From the NCBI GenBank assembly GCA_039028795.1, contig JBCCHJ010000005.1, positions 83,124 to 147,123 of the forward strand: a stretch of DNA of 64,000 nt, read 5' to 3'. This document shows, in pieces, positions 17,517 through 27,101 of the stretch. This DNA is from Thermohalobaculum sp039028795. GTDB taxonomy: Bacteria > Pseudomonadota > Alphaproteobacteria > Rhodobacterales > Rhodobacteraceae. Numbering within the stretch: the first letter of the stretch is position 1; every line of letters starts with the position of its first letter. The notes below the pieces were generated by a model. That model did no database searches, was not told the DNA's origin, and saw only the letters and a list, made by a program, of their open reading frames with translations. The position numbers were made by a program, and so were the translations under genes.

Positions 17517-18950
17517 ATGGCAGACATTTTGGTTGTCGATGATGAAGCGGATATCCGTGATCTCATCGCAGACCTGTTGCAGGATGAAGGACATCAGCCG
17601 CGCCAGGCTCAGGATGCGGACAGCGCCTTTGCTGAAATTGAAAAGGCGCCTCCGGACCTGATCATTCTGGACATCTGGTTGCAAGGCAGCCGCATGGACG
17701 GAATTGAGATTCTGAAGTCAGTGAAACGGGATAATCCCGGTATTCCCATCGTTATTATCTCCGGCCATGGAAACATCGAGGTCGCTGTCGCTGCCGTGCG
17801 CCAAGGTGCCTATGACTTCATCGAAAAACCCTTCAACATGGATCAACTGATGGTCGTGGTTGGACGAGCGTTGGAGACGTCGCGTCTGCGCCGGGAAAAT
17901 GCTCAATTGCGCCGGCTGGAGTTGGGTGCTTCCAGCCTCGTGGGATCGTCCCAGGCCATGACCAATCTAAGATCGAAGCTGGAACGTGTCTCACGCGGGG
18001 GCAGCCGCGTGATGCTGACCGGTGGGGCAGGGTGCGGCAAAGAAGTTTCTGCCCGCTATATCCATTCAAATTCTGAACGCGCCAGTGCGCCGTTTATCGT
18101 AGTCAACGCGGCAACAATCGCTTCTGAACGCATGGAAGAGGTTCTTTTCGGAAGAGAAAAGGATGGTGCCGTCGAACGCAATGGTGTCTTTGAACAGGCC
18201 GATGGCGGAACACTGTTCATTGACGAGGTCGGCGACATGCCCGCAGGAACGCAGTCCAAAATCCTTCGGGTTTTGGTGGACCAAGCCTTCACACGATTGG
18301 GCGGCGCGGCAACAGTCCGAGTCGATGTGCGGGTGATTTCCGCCTCTAACCGTGATTTGGACCGGATGATACGCGACGGCAGCTTCCGAGAAGACTTGTA
18401 TCACCGGCTAAATGTCGTCCCGATCGATGTGCCGTCGCTGGATCAGCGGCGCGACGACATCCCGGAATTGGCCGATCATTTCCTGGCATCCATCGCAGAG
18501 GAACAGGGCATGCCCAGGCGATCGCTGAATGAAAGCTCGATCGCTGCGCTGCAGACAAGAGACTGGCCGGGCAACGTGCGGCAGTTGCGTAATATGATGG
18601 AACAGGTGCTAATCCTTGGCAGCGCGGCAAATGAAATCTCGGCGGAAGAACTGCCAGGCGCGCCATCTGCGAACACTGCCGAGCAGGGGCTGGGCGGTGT
18701 GATCGCTACGGTTGCAAACTTGCCGCTGCGCGAAGCGCGGGAACTGTTCGAGCGAGAATATCTGATTGCTCAGATCAACCGCTTTGGGGGCAATATCTCG
18801 AAGACTGCCAGTTTTGTCGGTATGGAGCGCTCCGCACTGCACAGAAAACTGAAAATGTTAGGCGTCACTACGACGGCTAAAGGTGGTGTCCGCATCGCGG
18901 TCAGTGATGACGAGGACGGCGATGGAGAACTGGCGGCAATGGACGGCTGA
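17517..18950 (+). CDS. ntrX: Nitrogen-regulation response regulator NtrX lacking the GAFTGA loop
   Basis: Partner regulator of NtrY, 477 residues. The receiver domain has DDE at residues 8-10, phospho-acceptor Asp52 in LIILDIWLQG and Lys in IEKPF. The AAA+ domain has an altered Walker A (GGAGCGKE in place of the usual GESGTGKE) and Walker B FIDEVGDMP. Where NtrC has GAFTGA, this protein reads REKDGAVERN, so it lacks the loop that contacts sigma-54. A C-terminal Fis-type helix-turn-helix (ISKTASFVGMERSALHRKL) is present. It is therefore expected to regulate without sigma-54. It is the last gene of the dusB-ntr operon and is convergent with the patatin gene. Confidence 0.95.
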   Translation: MADILVVDDEADIRDLIADLLQDEGHQPRQAQDADSAFAEIEKAPPDLIILDIWLQGSRMDGIEILKSVKRDNPGIPIVIISGHGNIEVAVAAVRQGAYDFIEKPFNMDQLMVVVGRALETSRLRRENAQLRRLELGASSLVGSSQAMTNLRSKLERVSRGGSRVMLTGGAGCGKEVSARYIHSNSERASAPFIVVNAATIASERMEEVLFGREKDGAVERNGVFEQADGGTLFIDEVGDMPAGTQSKILRVLVDQAFTRLGGAATVRVDVRVISASNRDLDRMIRDGSFREDLYHRLNVVPIDVPSLDQRRDDIPELADHFLASIAEEQGMPRRSLNESSIAALQTRDWPGNVRQLRNMMEQVLILGSAANEISAEELPGAPSANTAEQGLGGVIATVANLPLREARELFEREYLIAQINRFGGNISKTASFVGMERSALHRKLKMLGVTTTAKGGVRIAVSDDEDGDGELAAMDG

Positions 18951-19075
18951 GGCGCCAGTTCTGTTTCGCCCGATGTCCTTGTTACTATTCAACTCTATCG
19001 CGTACAGATTACCTATTCGCGCCTAGGACATGCAGGGTTCTTGGGCTAGCGTTGAAGATTTCCGCGCAAGCAAGG

Positions 19076-22000
19076 CTATCCGTCGTCATCGGCGTTCCTG
19101 CAGGCAGATGTGTCGACAATATTGCCAGAGTAATTACCTGGCATGATCTGCAGAAAAAGCCTGCGCAGATCACAGGTGTTGGCAAAGGTTGTCTTGCGCG
19201 TCTCGAAAGCAGGGATCGTTTCCCCGATCAACCGCAAGGGCGGTGACAAGGCACCTTGGCGAAAAGCATCCCAGACCCCCGTGCTTTTGGCAATCCGGTC
19301 GAATGTACGCCGTGACAAGAGCCAGCTAAGTGTAAACTCGCGTCCTGGTTCGTCCGGCAACCGGTTCTTGTAGACATCGACCTGGCCGCAGGGCACTTGG
19401 GCATCAGCGGGTCCGCAAAGGCGTTGATTTGCCATGAAGTAGGCATCGACCAGTTCTTTGCTGCGCTTTGTGCGCACGCGCCAGGATTTGAAAAAGGCGC
19501 TTGCCGGGGCGAGTACTTCGTCCATGGGGAGTCGCCCGCTGGCCAGATCTGCGGGTTCTGGTGCGCTTTCAAAGCCGACGACCAGTAGTGCAAAGTCCTG
19601 GCCTCCTAGCCCCGGCGTTGCCTGGATGGCATTGATTATATCCCGTGCAGTTTCAACCCCGGAATTATCAAAGGCACCGCCATCGATCACCTGAGGCTTC
19701 ATGCAGCCGCCTCCCACATTGATCGCCGCAGGTGGGGTAAAGAATGGGAAGCGCGCACTCATGAACATCGCGGTCCCGACATTGGGCGCTGCGACCTCGC
19801 CTGACAGCAGGCCTTCCCAGTCCTCGCGGCAGTCCTGGACGAAATGGGAATATGTCATCGGGTGCCTGCCATCTCGGATGGCCCGGAATGGCGACATCAC
19901 AAAACGCTGGCCAGAGGACACATCTACTGTGTTCAGGAACAGGGCTGGCCCATAGCCTTTTTCGGGGGACCAGGCCTCGAAGATCTGACGGGACAACAGC
20001 GTGGTGTGATTGGCTGGAACTTCCTCCGCGCGGCCCCGTAGCCGCATCTCGTCTCTGAACCCGCCTTTGAGGCGCACGCGCACGACGCCGTCTAAGGCCC
20101 GCGCACGGTCGAAGTAAGAAGTTGGAATATAGTTTCCCAAGACATCCGAAAACAGCATCCTGGCACCCAGGGGCGACAAAAGATCCTGGCGCAGCGCAGC
20201 ATGGACCAGCCGGGTTACCGGGCCGAGATGACAGTCCGGGCGGTCGCGCGGATCGTTTTTCGCGCTGTCTTTACTTGACGCATCGTCATCTTCTGCGTCC
20301 TTATCGACCCTGCAAACTTCGGCCACCAGCGTCGGGTCGTCGATTTCGTCCAAATCGTTGTGACGTGTCAGATCCAGTGCTGCGGCAAACGGACCCGCGC
20401 CGACTGAACCGCCAGAAATGCCGCTGATTGCAAAGATACATTCGGCAAAATCAAAGCCTAATCGTTTTGCCTCGTCATGGGTCTTCGCCAGAAAGAACGC
20501 TAGGTGATGCGCCGCGAAGTGGCCGCCGCCCTGGGCCGCTACAATGATCGGCGTCTCGCAACGACCATCCCGTGCAGCCTTCCATTCTACGAAACCCGCG
20601 TTGACGCTGTAATAGGCAGTATAGTTGCCGGGAGCTATGGCCTTTTGCGTACGGATAAAGTGATGCTCAAAGCTCAGAAAGAAGGGCAGGATCAATACGA
20701 CCCCGGCAATCGGCAGGCTGTGGCGGCGGCTCCAGGACATCAGCAACGCTCCAATACCCGCCGCGGCTATCGTATAAAGCCCGACAATCGAGATCGGGCC
20801 TAGCCACTGCGTGACTGTGACCGAGATGCTGTCGAACGGCAGGATAATGGCGATCACGCAGAAGACAAAAGCCGTTAGCGTTCCGAGTGACCTGAGATCC
20901 TTTCCGTCCTCGCCGCGCCACATAACTTTGGCCTCAATTCTGTCATTGTCCGGCAGTGCCGCCCGGTGTTTCATGGCCAGGCTGATGCCGAGGATCAAAA
21001 CAGCGAACATTGCGATGGACGCTAAGGTGTTGCCGGGGAAACTTGGCAAACCTGTTAGCGTCTGAAGCCAACTATCTTCAAACACATTTCCGACGAAGGC
21101 CACTGCGGTTGACACAAGCGACGTGGCGGTGACGAGGATCAGCCCTACCACGGCCAAAAGTCCGGTGATCAGCCACTCGCCCGCCCGCGGCAGCGTCTGA
21201 ATCAGCGGAACCTCACCGGAGACCATCACGCAAAACCCAATAGAAAATGCGATCAATTGCACCGCAACTGCCAGTGCGACTGCGCCATAAGCGAGTATCA
21301 GCAGTTTTGCGGCGCCGAACTGGTCCGCAATTAGCTTTTCTGCATGCTGATCAATTTCGTTGAAAAGTAAGATCATCGCAACGAGCGAGAGAAGAACCGA
21401 AGGCAACGAGCGCATCCAGACGTTAAGAAAACTGCGGCTGGAATGCCTTGCGAACTGGATCATCAGAATTGAGAAGGCGATGCCCGAAGCAACCACACCC
21501 ATGACGACCAGTGCTTCGACCTCCAATAGAATCTGATCGGCATCAGTGTCGGAAATCGCCTGACTGGTTCGTGATGAAATCGCCCGGATCGCTCCGCCAA
21601 AGACACCCAGCGCTGGGATAAGCCCAATAAGCCGGGGCATCCAGACGCCCAGCCCTTTTCGGAATGCATCGGGGTCTGAGAAAAAAGCCCGGGCCAAATC
21701 GAAGAAACCGCGCAGACCGGTAATCCGAAACACCCCTTTAATCGCACGCCAAAACTTTGTTTCCGGTGGGTTTGGTGGAGGGGTGTCCGTTGAAGCAGAG
21801 GCCATCGGCGTTTCCCCATCCAGTAGGCTGAGCCGGGAAAAATACCAAAGCGCCAAGCCGCTGAGCCAGAGAAACGTGCCACTAAGCACCGCCCGGACCA
21901 AGGATCGCGTCGGATGAGATCCGGGTCCAGAATCTTCGATCGCGTCCAACGCCAGTTCAACGTAGATCTCGCTGAATTGCGGCAACCGCCAGAAGACGAT

Positions 22001-22150
22001 CGTGGCGATGATTGAGACGATGGCCGGGATGTAAAGCCGACCCCAAACCGCCAGAAATGCCTGAAGGTAGGGCCTGCGTTTCAGAAAAAAACGACCGATG
22101 GGCCCTTCGAAGACCGGTTTGGTCAGGGCAGAGATAGCAGAGACAATCAT
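19076..22150 (-). CDS. Large polytopic membrane protein with C-terminal patatin-like phospholipase domain
   Basis: A 1024-residue protein. Roughly residues 40-500 hold many hydrophobic helices (two near the start, then clusters around 165-290 and 310-500). The C-terminal half is a patatin-type acyl hydrolase: an oxyanion-type glycine box AAQGGGHFAAHHLAF, the nucleophile elbow GISGGS with Ser579, and the catalytic Asp823 in VIDGGAFDNSGVE. Patatin enzymes use a Ser-Asp dyad to cleave acyl groups from lipids. The Arg of the usual GGGxR is not seen after the Gly run. Here the lipase would be anchored to the membrane by an unusually large N-terminal region. The internal linker (about 640-665) is Asp-rich. 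No partner gene is evident; it is a single transcription unit. Confidence 0.85.
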   Translation of the reverse strand: MIVSAISALTKPVFEGPIGRFFLKRRPYLQAFLAVWGRLYIPAIVSIIATIVFWRLPQFSEIYVELALDAIEDSGPGSHPTRSLVRAVLSGTFLWLSGLALWYFSRLSLLDGETPMASASTDTPPPNPPETKFWRAIKGVFRITGLRGFFDLARAFFSDPDAFRKGLGVWMPRLIGLIPALGVFGGAIRAISSRTSQAISDTDADQILLEVEALVVMGVVASGIAFSILMIQFARHSSRSFLNVWMRSLPSVLLSLVAMILLFNEIDQHAEKLIADQFGAAKLLILAYGAVALAVAVQLIAFSIGFCVMVSGEVPLIQTLPRAGEWLITGLLAVVGLILVTATSLVSTAVAFVGNVFEDSWLQTLTGLPSFPGNTLASIAMFAVLILGISLAMKHRAALPDNDRIEAKVMWRGEDGKDLRSLGTLTAFVFCVIAIILPFDSISVTVTQWLGPISIVGLYTIAAAGIGALLMSWSRRHSLPIAGVVLILPFFLSFEHHFIRTQKAIAPGNYTAYYSVNAGFVEWKAARDGRCETPIIVAAQGGGHFAAHHLAFFLAKTHDEAKRLGFDFAECIFAISGISGGSVGAGPFAAALDLTRHNDLDEIDDPTLVAEVCRVDKDAEDDDASSKDSAKNDPRDRPDCHLGPVTRLVHAALRQDLLSPLGARMLFSDVLGNYIPTSYFDRARALDGVVRVRLKGGFRDEMRLRGRAEEVPANHTTLLSRQIFEAWSPEKGYGPALFLNTVDVSSGQRFVMSPFRAIRDGRHPMTYSHFVQDCREDWEGLLSGEVAAPNVGTAMFMSARFPFFTPPAAINVGGGCMKPQVIDGGAFDNSGVETARDIINAIQATPGLGGQDFALLVVGFESAPEPADLASGRLPMDEVLAPASAFFKSWRVRTKRSKELVDAYFMANQRLCGPADAQVPCGQVDVYKNRLPDEPGREFTLSWLLSRRTFDRIAKSTGVWDAFRQGALSPPLRLIGETIPAFETRKTTFANTCDLRRLFLQIMPGNYSGNIVDTSACRNADDDG

Positions 22151-22356
22151 CTGGGAAAGTCCTATGGTTCAAAAAGTTTTTTGTGAATTTTATGGCACAC
22201 GCGCACATTTCAGCAATCTGTGTCCGGCAACTCACTAAAACATCCGCTCGGACGGCGGCGCGTTAAATTCGATGTGTGGAAGATACACTTAGGCAATGCC
22301 ACGATTCACGATGTGGCGCTGGCTATCGGATTTGCGTAAAATTTTCGTAAAGCCGT

Positions 22357-22375
22357 GTGCATTTCCAAAATGCAC
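22357..22375. promoter_or_regulatory. Perfect 8-bp inverted repeat upstream of trkA
   Basis: Arms GTGCATTT and AAATGCAC are separated by 3 nt. Its size and symmetry suit a dimeric regulator binding site. No regulator gene lies adjacent, so the binder is unknown. Confidence 0.4.
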
Positions 22376-22424
22376 CAAAGGAATGGGGCGGAAAATAATA
22401 TATTGAAATCAGAATATTAGCCCA

Positions 22425-22458
22425 GGAACCTCATACACGATGTGGCTAGAGAGGTTCC
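22425..22458. promoter_or_regulatory. Inverted repeat about 65 bp before trkA
   Basis: Arms GGAACCTC (22425-22432) and GAGGTTCC (22451-22458) match perfectly across an 18-nt spacer. It may fold in the leader RNA of trkA or bind a regulator in the promoter. No T-run follows, so it is not a terminator. Confidence 0.4.
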
Positions 22459-22522
22459 GATTTGTTGACCCATACCCATCGATGCTCGTAAACACGGCGC
22501 TTCGCGACTGGCGGAGAGCTTG

Positions 22523-23896
22523 ATGAAGCTGATCGTATGCGGGGCGGGGCAGGTCGGATACCAGATTGCTCGGCACCTATCCGGAGAAGGCAACGCTGTC
22601 ACCGTCATTGACACCAATGCCGGCCTGGTGCGTCAGGTCACCGACGCGTTGGATGTTACCGGGATCGTTGGTTTTGCATCGCACCCGGACGTACTGGCCC
22701 GGGCCGGCGCACGGGATTGCGACATGCTGATCGCGGCGACCTCGATGGACGAGGTTAACATGGTCTCTTGCCAGGTTGCGCACTCGGTTTTTGAGGTTCC
22801 AGTCAAGATTGCCCGTGTCCGGACGGACAGCTATCTGGGCGCAGAGTGGTCAGATTTGTTCCGCCGCGATCACATGCCGATTGACGTGATCATCTCGCCC
22901 GAAGCCGAGGTTGCCAAGGTCACTATGCGCCGTCTAGCGGCGACTGCCGCCTTCGATATCGAACCTTTCTTAGATGGCAAGGTCGAATTCGTTGGCATGC
23001 AGATCGGCGAAGAATGCGCAGTGATCAACACCCCCCTGCGCCAGTTGACCGAGCTTTTTTCAACACTGCGCACAATCGTTGTTGCCATTCGCCGCGAAGG
23101 GCGCATCCACGCAGCACGCGCTGATGATCAGGTTCTCGCAGGAGATGAGATTTACTTCGTCGCTGACCATGATGATGTGCAGCGCACATTCGGGATTTTT
23201 GGTCGCGAGAATCTGGTCGCCGAACGGGTTGTGATTGTCGGGGCCGGAAACATCGGACTGCGCGTTGCACAACAAATCGAAAAGCGTAGCAACCTGCGTG
23301 CGAAAATCATTGAACGGGATCGGTCGCGCGCGGAATATGCTGCCGACCATTTGGAACGCACTATAGTGTTGAACGGCGATGCGCTGAACGAAGAAATTCT
23401 TGATGAATCTGGTCTTGCCCAGGCGGACGCCCTGGTTGCATTGACTGATGATGACCGTGCCAACCTTCTGGCGTGCGCCATTGCGCATGAGGCCGGTTGC
23501 CCCATCGGGATTGCCTTGGCAAAGGACCCTTTGTTTGAACGCATTTCAGAACCTTTGGGTGTCGATGCCCTGATCAACCCAAGGGCGACGACTGTTTCGT
23601 CGATCCTGCGTCATGTCCGTCGCGGTAAGGTGCGCGCTGTTTACTCGGTCGGCGGCGGGGAAGCTGAGGTGATCGAGGCCCAGGTAATGGCCACGTCGCC
23701 GGTTGCTGGCAAACGTCTGCGCGACGCTGGGTTCCCAGCAGGCTCGATCATCGGCGCCGTCTTGGGAAGTGACGGACTGGTAATGCCGCGTGGGGACACG
23801 GTGATTCAGGTTGGTGATGTGCTGGTCGTCTTTGCCGTACGCGATGCGGTACGGCAGGTTGAGCAGATGTTCCGCGTCTCTATGGATTTCTTTTAA
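22523..23896 (+). CDS. trkA: Trk potassium uptake system NAD-binding component TrkA
   Basis: Cytoplasmic gating protein of the Trk K+ channel. The 457-residue protein has two RCK halves: the first Rossmann motif is IVCGAGQVGYQIARHL at the N-terminus, and the second is VIVGAGNIGLRVAQQI near residue 235. Each is followed by a TrkA-C domain (around 140-225 and 375-455). ATG at 22523 is preferred over the TTG just before it, with GGAG 8 nt upstream. trkH follows after 10 bp, so the two form an operon encoding regulator and pore. Confidence 0.95.
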   Translation: MKLIVCGAGQVGYQIARHLSGEGNAVTVIDTNAGLVRQVTDALDVTGIVGFASHPDVLARAGARDCDMLIAATSMDEVNMVSCQVAHSVFEVPVKIARVRTDSYLGAEWSDLFRRDHMPIDVIISPEAEVAKVTMRRLAATAAFDIEPFLDGKVEFVGMQIGEECAVINTPLRQLTELFSTLRTIVVAIRREGRIHAARADDQVLAGDEIYFVADHDDVQRTFGIFGRENLVAERVVIVGAGNIGLRVAQQIEKRSNLRAKIIERDRSRAEYAADHLERTIVLNGDALNEEILDESGLAQADALVALTDDDRANLLACAIAHEAGCPIGIALAKDPLFERISEPLGVDALINPRATTVSSILRHVRRGKVRAVYSVGGGEAEVIEAQVMATSPVAGKRLRDAGFPAGSIIGAVLGSDGLVMPRGDTVIQVGDVLVVFAVRDAVRQVEQMFRVSMDFF

Positions 23897-23906
23897 GGAG
23901 CCGGCG

Positions 23907-25433
23907 GTGTTGCGTCGTGTCCCTGTTACCGCAGCCTTGCTAGCGCTTTTGTCGCTGCTGATGTTGGTCCCATCGATCCACGCAGCCACTGATAGTGATT
24001 GGCGCAGTGCCAGGGGATTTTTATACCCGGCATTGTTCGGGCTGTTTGTGGCGGCTGGTTTGGGAACTTTGCTGCGGCCCATGTCGGTCCGAGAGACGGC
24101 CCGACATGAACTGATAACTCTGCTGATGATTTGGGTCAGTCTTCCGATCGTCGCTTCGGTGCCGCTTGTTTTGATTACGCCGTCGATTGGAACCAGCGGC
24201 GCATGGTTCGAGATGGTCGCCGCCCTGACGACAACCGGTGGAACCGTCTTCAGTGATCATGGGTCCGTCCCCCCTTCGGTCCAGCTTTGGCGTGGGTTGA
24301 TGGGCTGGTTCGGCGGGTTACTAACACTGTTGGGTGCGTATGTGATCCTGGCACCCAGACGGTTGGGCGGCTATGAGGTTATGGTCGCGGCAGACAGTTT
24401 AGGTGACGACCGGTCTGTTGATATGCGCGTGGCTGGCGCTGCATTTGATGACCGAACGATGCGCGCCCTCAAGACAATCTTACCGATCTATGGCGGCATG
24501 ACCGCATTCTTGGCTATTGTCTTCAATGTGTTGGACAAACCGGGCCTTTCGGCTGCCGTTCACGCCATGTCCGTCGTTTCGACCAGTGGGATTTCGTCCG
24601 AAGACGGCGGCTTTGCAGCGTCGCGCAGCTACTACGCCGAAGCAGTAGCCTTGGTCTTCATGGTGTTGGCCGCCAGCCGTGTCTTTTATGCGCCGGCGGC
24701 ACAAGTCGGGCGCAAGATCGGATGGCGCGCGGATCCCGAGCTTAGAATGATGCTCGTTATGGCCGGATTGGCCACGGCAGTCTTGTTCCTGCGCCATTGG
24801 GTTGGCGTGTTAACTATCGATGTAGATGAAATTGGTTCAACAGACGGTTTCTCAGCGTTGTGGGGCGGCTTTTTCACGTCAATCTCATTCATCACGACCA
24901 CGGGTTTTCAAAGCCATGCATGGGAATCCGCCAGAGACTGGAGCGGTCTTGCCAATCCGGGTCTTATATTGTTGAGCCTCTGCGCGATCGGTGGGGGTGC
25001 TGCGACGACCGCGGGCGGAATAAAACTGATCCGCGCTTATGCGCTTCTTCGTCATGGCGTGCGTGAACTGGAACGGATCGCGCAACCACACTCGATCGCA
25101 GGAAGTGGGGCCGGACCTCGTGGGCTTAGACGGCAAGGGGCATTGATTGCATGGACTTTTATGATGCTTTTCATTCTTGCTTTAGTCGGGTCCATGTTGG
25201 GATTAACGCTCAGTGGCATGCGGTTTTCTGACGCACTCGTCGCGTCGGTCGCTGCGCTTTCGAACACTGGCCCTGCGTTCCAGTTGATTGCTGCCGAGCC
25301 CCTAGGATTCGCCGTTTTTGATGCAGTGCAGCATAAGATTCTGGCCGCAGCGATGATCCTAGGGCGTATCGAAACCCTGGCGGTCATCGCTTTGATCAAT
25401 CCGAATGAATGGCCGTCGCGCAATGCGACTTGA
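23907..25433 (+). CDS. trkH: Trk potassium uptake pore protein TrkH
   Basis: Integral membrane K+ channel subunit, 508 residues from the GTG at 23907 (AAGGAG 6 nt upstream). The longer frame into trkA is not used. Four pore-loop filters are visible, one per repeat: TTTGGTVF, STSGISSEDGG, TTTGFQSH and LSNTGPAF, giving the expected central Gly in each. Many hydrophobic helices flank them. It works with TrkA for potassium uptake, important in osmotic adjustment and pH homeostasis. hfq follows 110 bp later and probably has its own promoter. Confidence 0.94.
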   Translation: MLRRVPVTAALLALLSLLMLVPSIHAATDSDWRSARGFLYPALFGLFVAAGLGTLLRPMSVRETARHELITLLMIWVSLPIVASVPLVLITPSIGTSGAWFEMVAALTTTGGTVFSDHGSVPPSVQLWRGLMGWFGGLLTLLGAYVILAPRRLGGYEVMVAADSLGDDRSVDMRVAGAAFDDRTMRALKTILPIYGGMTAFLAIVFNVLDKPGLSAAVHAMSVVSTSGISSEDGGFAASRSYYAEAVALVFMVLAASRVFYAPAAQVGRKIGWRADPELRMMLVMAGLATAVLFLRHWVGVLTIDVDEIGSTDGFSALWGGFFTSISFITTTGFQSHAWESARDWSGLANPGLILLSLCAIGGGAATTAGGIKLIRAYALLRHGVRELERIAQPHSIAGSGAGPRGLRRQGALIAWTFMMLFILALVGSMLGLTLSGMRFSDALVASVAALSNTGPAFQLIAAEPLGFAVFDAVQHKILAAAMILGRIETLAVIALINPNEWPSRNAT

Positions 25434-25543
25434 AAAAAAACTGGAAAATGCGCGGACATGGCCCCAATCTTAATCTTGGCGGGGATGGATGGCTGATCCA
25501 TGGCCTCGTCACGTAAAAACGATCAATAACAAGGCGAAAGAAA

Positions 25544-25780
25544 ATGGCCGGCGAAACGAAACAGAACCTCCAGGACACATTCCTCAATCACGTCCGCAAA
25601 CAGAAAATCCCAGTGACGGTTTTCTTGGTGAACGGTGTAAAGCTGCAAGGTGTGATCACATGGTTCGACAACTTCTGTGTGTTGCTGCGGCGCGATGGCC
25701 AGGGTCAACTGGTGTATAAGCACGCAATTTCGACGGTGATGCCGTCTCAGCCATTCTCGCTCTATGAGGGCGATGGCTAA
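25544..25780 (+). CDS. hfq: RNA chaperone Hfq
   Basis: An Sm-like hexameric protein that pairs small RNAs with messenger RNAs. At 78 residues it is the short alphaproteobacterial form. The Sm1 region is QDTFLNHVRKQKIPVTVFLV with NGVKLQGVITWFDNF, and Sm2 is VYKHAISTVMPSQP, with the conserved Lys-His pair. The C-terminal tail is nearly absent. The ATG follows AAGGCGAAAG. hflX begins 14 bp downstream, the widely conserved hfq-hflX arrangement. Confidence 0.97.
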   Translation: MAGETKQNLQDTFLNHVRKQKIPVTVFLVNGVKLQGVITWFDNFCVLLRRDGQGQLVYKHAISTVMPSQPFSLYEGDG

Positions 25781-25794
25781 CCAAAGGCGCTTCT

Positions 25795-27093
25795 TTGGGA
25801 CAAACACTAATCCTTCATCCGGCTCTTAGGGGCACCGATCCTGCCAGGGCTCAGGCGGCCCTGTCCGAAGGTGAAAGCCTAACACGCGCGCTGGACTTGC
25901 ACCTGGCGGGTGGTGATGTCGTTTGGCTGACCAAAACGCATCCGGCGACGCTGTTTGGCCCGGGCAAGGTCGATGAAATTGGTGAGACTCTTCCGGATAT
26001 GGATGTTTCGCTGGTGATCGTTAATGGCCCGCTTTCGCCGGTACAACAGCGCAACCTGGAAACAGCATGGTCGGCAAAGGTGCTGGACCGGACAGGATTG
26101 ATCCTGGAGATTTTCGGCGAAAGAGCGCGCACGCGCGAGGGGGTTCTGCAGGTCGATCTGGCGCATCTCAACTATCAGAAATCGCGGCTGGTCCGATCCT
26201 GGACTCACCTGGAGCGCCAGCGTGGAGGGGCCGGGTTCATGGGCGGCCCAGGTGAGCGGCAGATCGAGTCTGACCGGCGCCAGATCGATGAGCGGATCGG
26301 TGCGATCCGTCGCCAGTTGGACAAAGTGGTAAAGACACGGGCGCTCCATAGGGCGGCGAGGAAGAAGGTTCCGCATCCGATCGTCGCCTTGGTGGGCTAC
26401 ACGAACGCGGGTAAGTCGACATTGTTCAATTACCTGACCGAAGCACAGGTAGTGGCCGAGGACATGTTGTTTGCGACCCTTGATCCAACGATGCGTCAGA
26501 TAAGGCTGCCATCGGGACGGACCTGCATCTTATCTGACACTGTTGGGTTCATTTCGGAACTGCCAACCCAACTGGTCGCCGCATTTCGGGCAACCTTGGA
26601 AGAGGTGCTGGAAGCGGATCTGGTCGTTCATGTTCGTGACATCGCGAACCCAAGCACCGACGAACAGGCAACGGATGTCAACCTGGTCCTGAAAGATCTT
26701 GGTTTGGATGATGATGCGCTGGCAGGTATGCTGACGGTCTTCAACAAAATCGACCTTCTGGCACCTGACGCAGTATCGCCCGCGTTGAACCAAGCGGCAC
26801 GGAATGCAAATACGGTTCCGATTTCAGCAGTTACGGGCCACGGCGTTGAGGACCTGTTGGCGACCATGGAAGACCGACTGTATCCGGCGCGCCAGAAACT
26901 GTCGCTGCGTTTTGGTCATGACGATGGCCGAGCGATTGCCTGGCTGTATGAACATGGTGCCGTTAGCAATCGAACGGATGACGAATCGGGCAGCGAGTTC
27001 CAGATCGACATCACCCCCCGAGAATATGCCCAGTTTCGCAAGGAGTTTCCTGAGGTCGCTGCGGGATCAGAATTGCCCCTTGCCGCGCAGTAG
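25795..27093 (+). CDS. hflX: Ribosome-associated GTPase HflX
   Basis: A 432-residue GTPase that, in E. coli, splits stalled or heat-damaged ribosomes. The N-terminal HflX domain carries ATLFGPGKVDEIGE and LDRTGLILEIFGERARTREG, then the glycine-rich RQRGGAGFMGGPGERQIE linker. The G domain has G1 GYTNAGKST (about 200), G3 DTVGF and G4 NKID. The start is TTG at 25795, the only suitable initiator after an upstream in-frame stop at 25765-25767. The ribosome site is weak, which suggests coupling to hfq. Confidence 0.95.
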   Translation: MGQTLILHPALRGTDPARAQAALSEGESLTRALDLHLAGGDVVWLTKTHPATLFGPGKVDEIGETLPDMDVSLVIVNGPLSPVQQRNLETAWSAKVLDRTGLILEIFGERARTREGVLQVDLAHLNYQKSRLVRSWTHLERQRGGAGFMGGPGERQIESDRRQIDERIGAIRRQLDKVVKTRALHRAARKKVPHPIVALVGYTNAGKSTLFNYLTEAQVVAEDMLFATLDPTMRQIRLPSGRTCILSDTVGFISELPTQLVAAFRATLEEVLEADLVVHVRDIANPSTDEQATDVNLVLKDLGLDDDALAGMLTVFNKIDLLAPDAVSPALNQAARNANTVPISAVTGHGVEDLLATMEDRLYPARQKLSLRFGHDDGRAIAWLYEHGAVSNRTDDESGSEFQIDITPREYAQFRKEFPEVAAGSELPLAAQ

Positions 27094-27101
27094 CAAGCGC
27101 T

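Larger units (their letters stand above)
22151..22522. other. Intergenic region upstream of trkA and the patatin gene
   Basis: This 372-bp AT-richer gap holds two divergent promoters. No gene was seen. Two dyads lie within it and are listed separately. TTTGCGTAAA followed by TTTTCGTAAA at 22331-22350 forms a short direct repeat. Confidence 0.5.

Noticed and set aside
25485..25501. ATGGAT/ATCCAT repeat upstream of hfq
   Set aside because: Short and weak; not enough to call a regulatory site.
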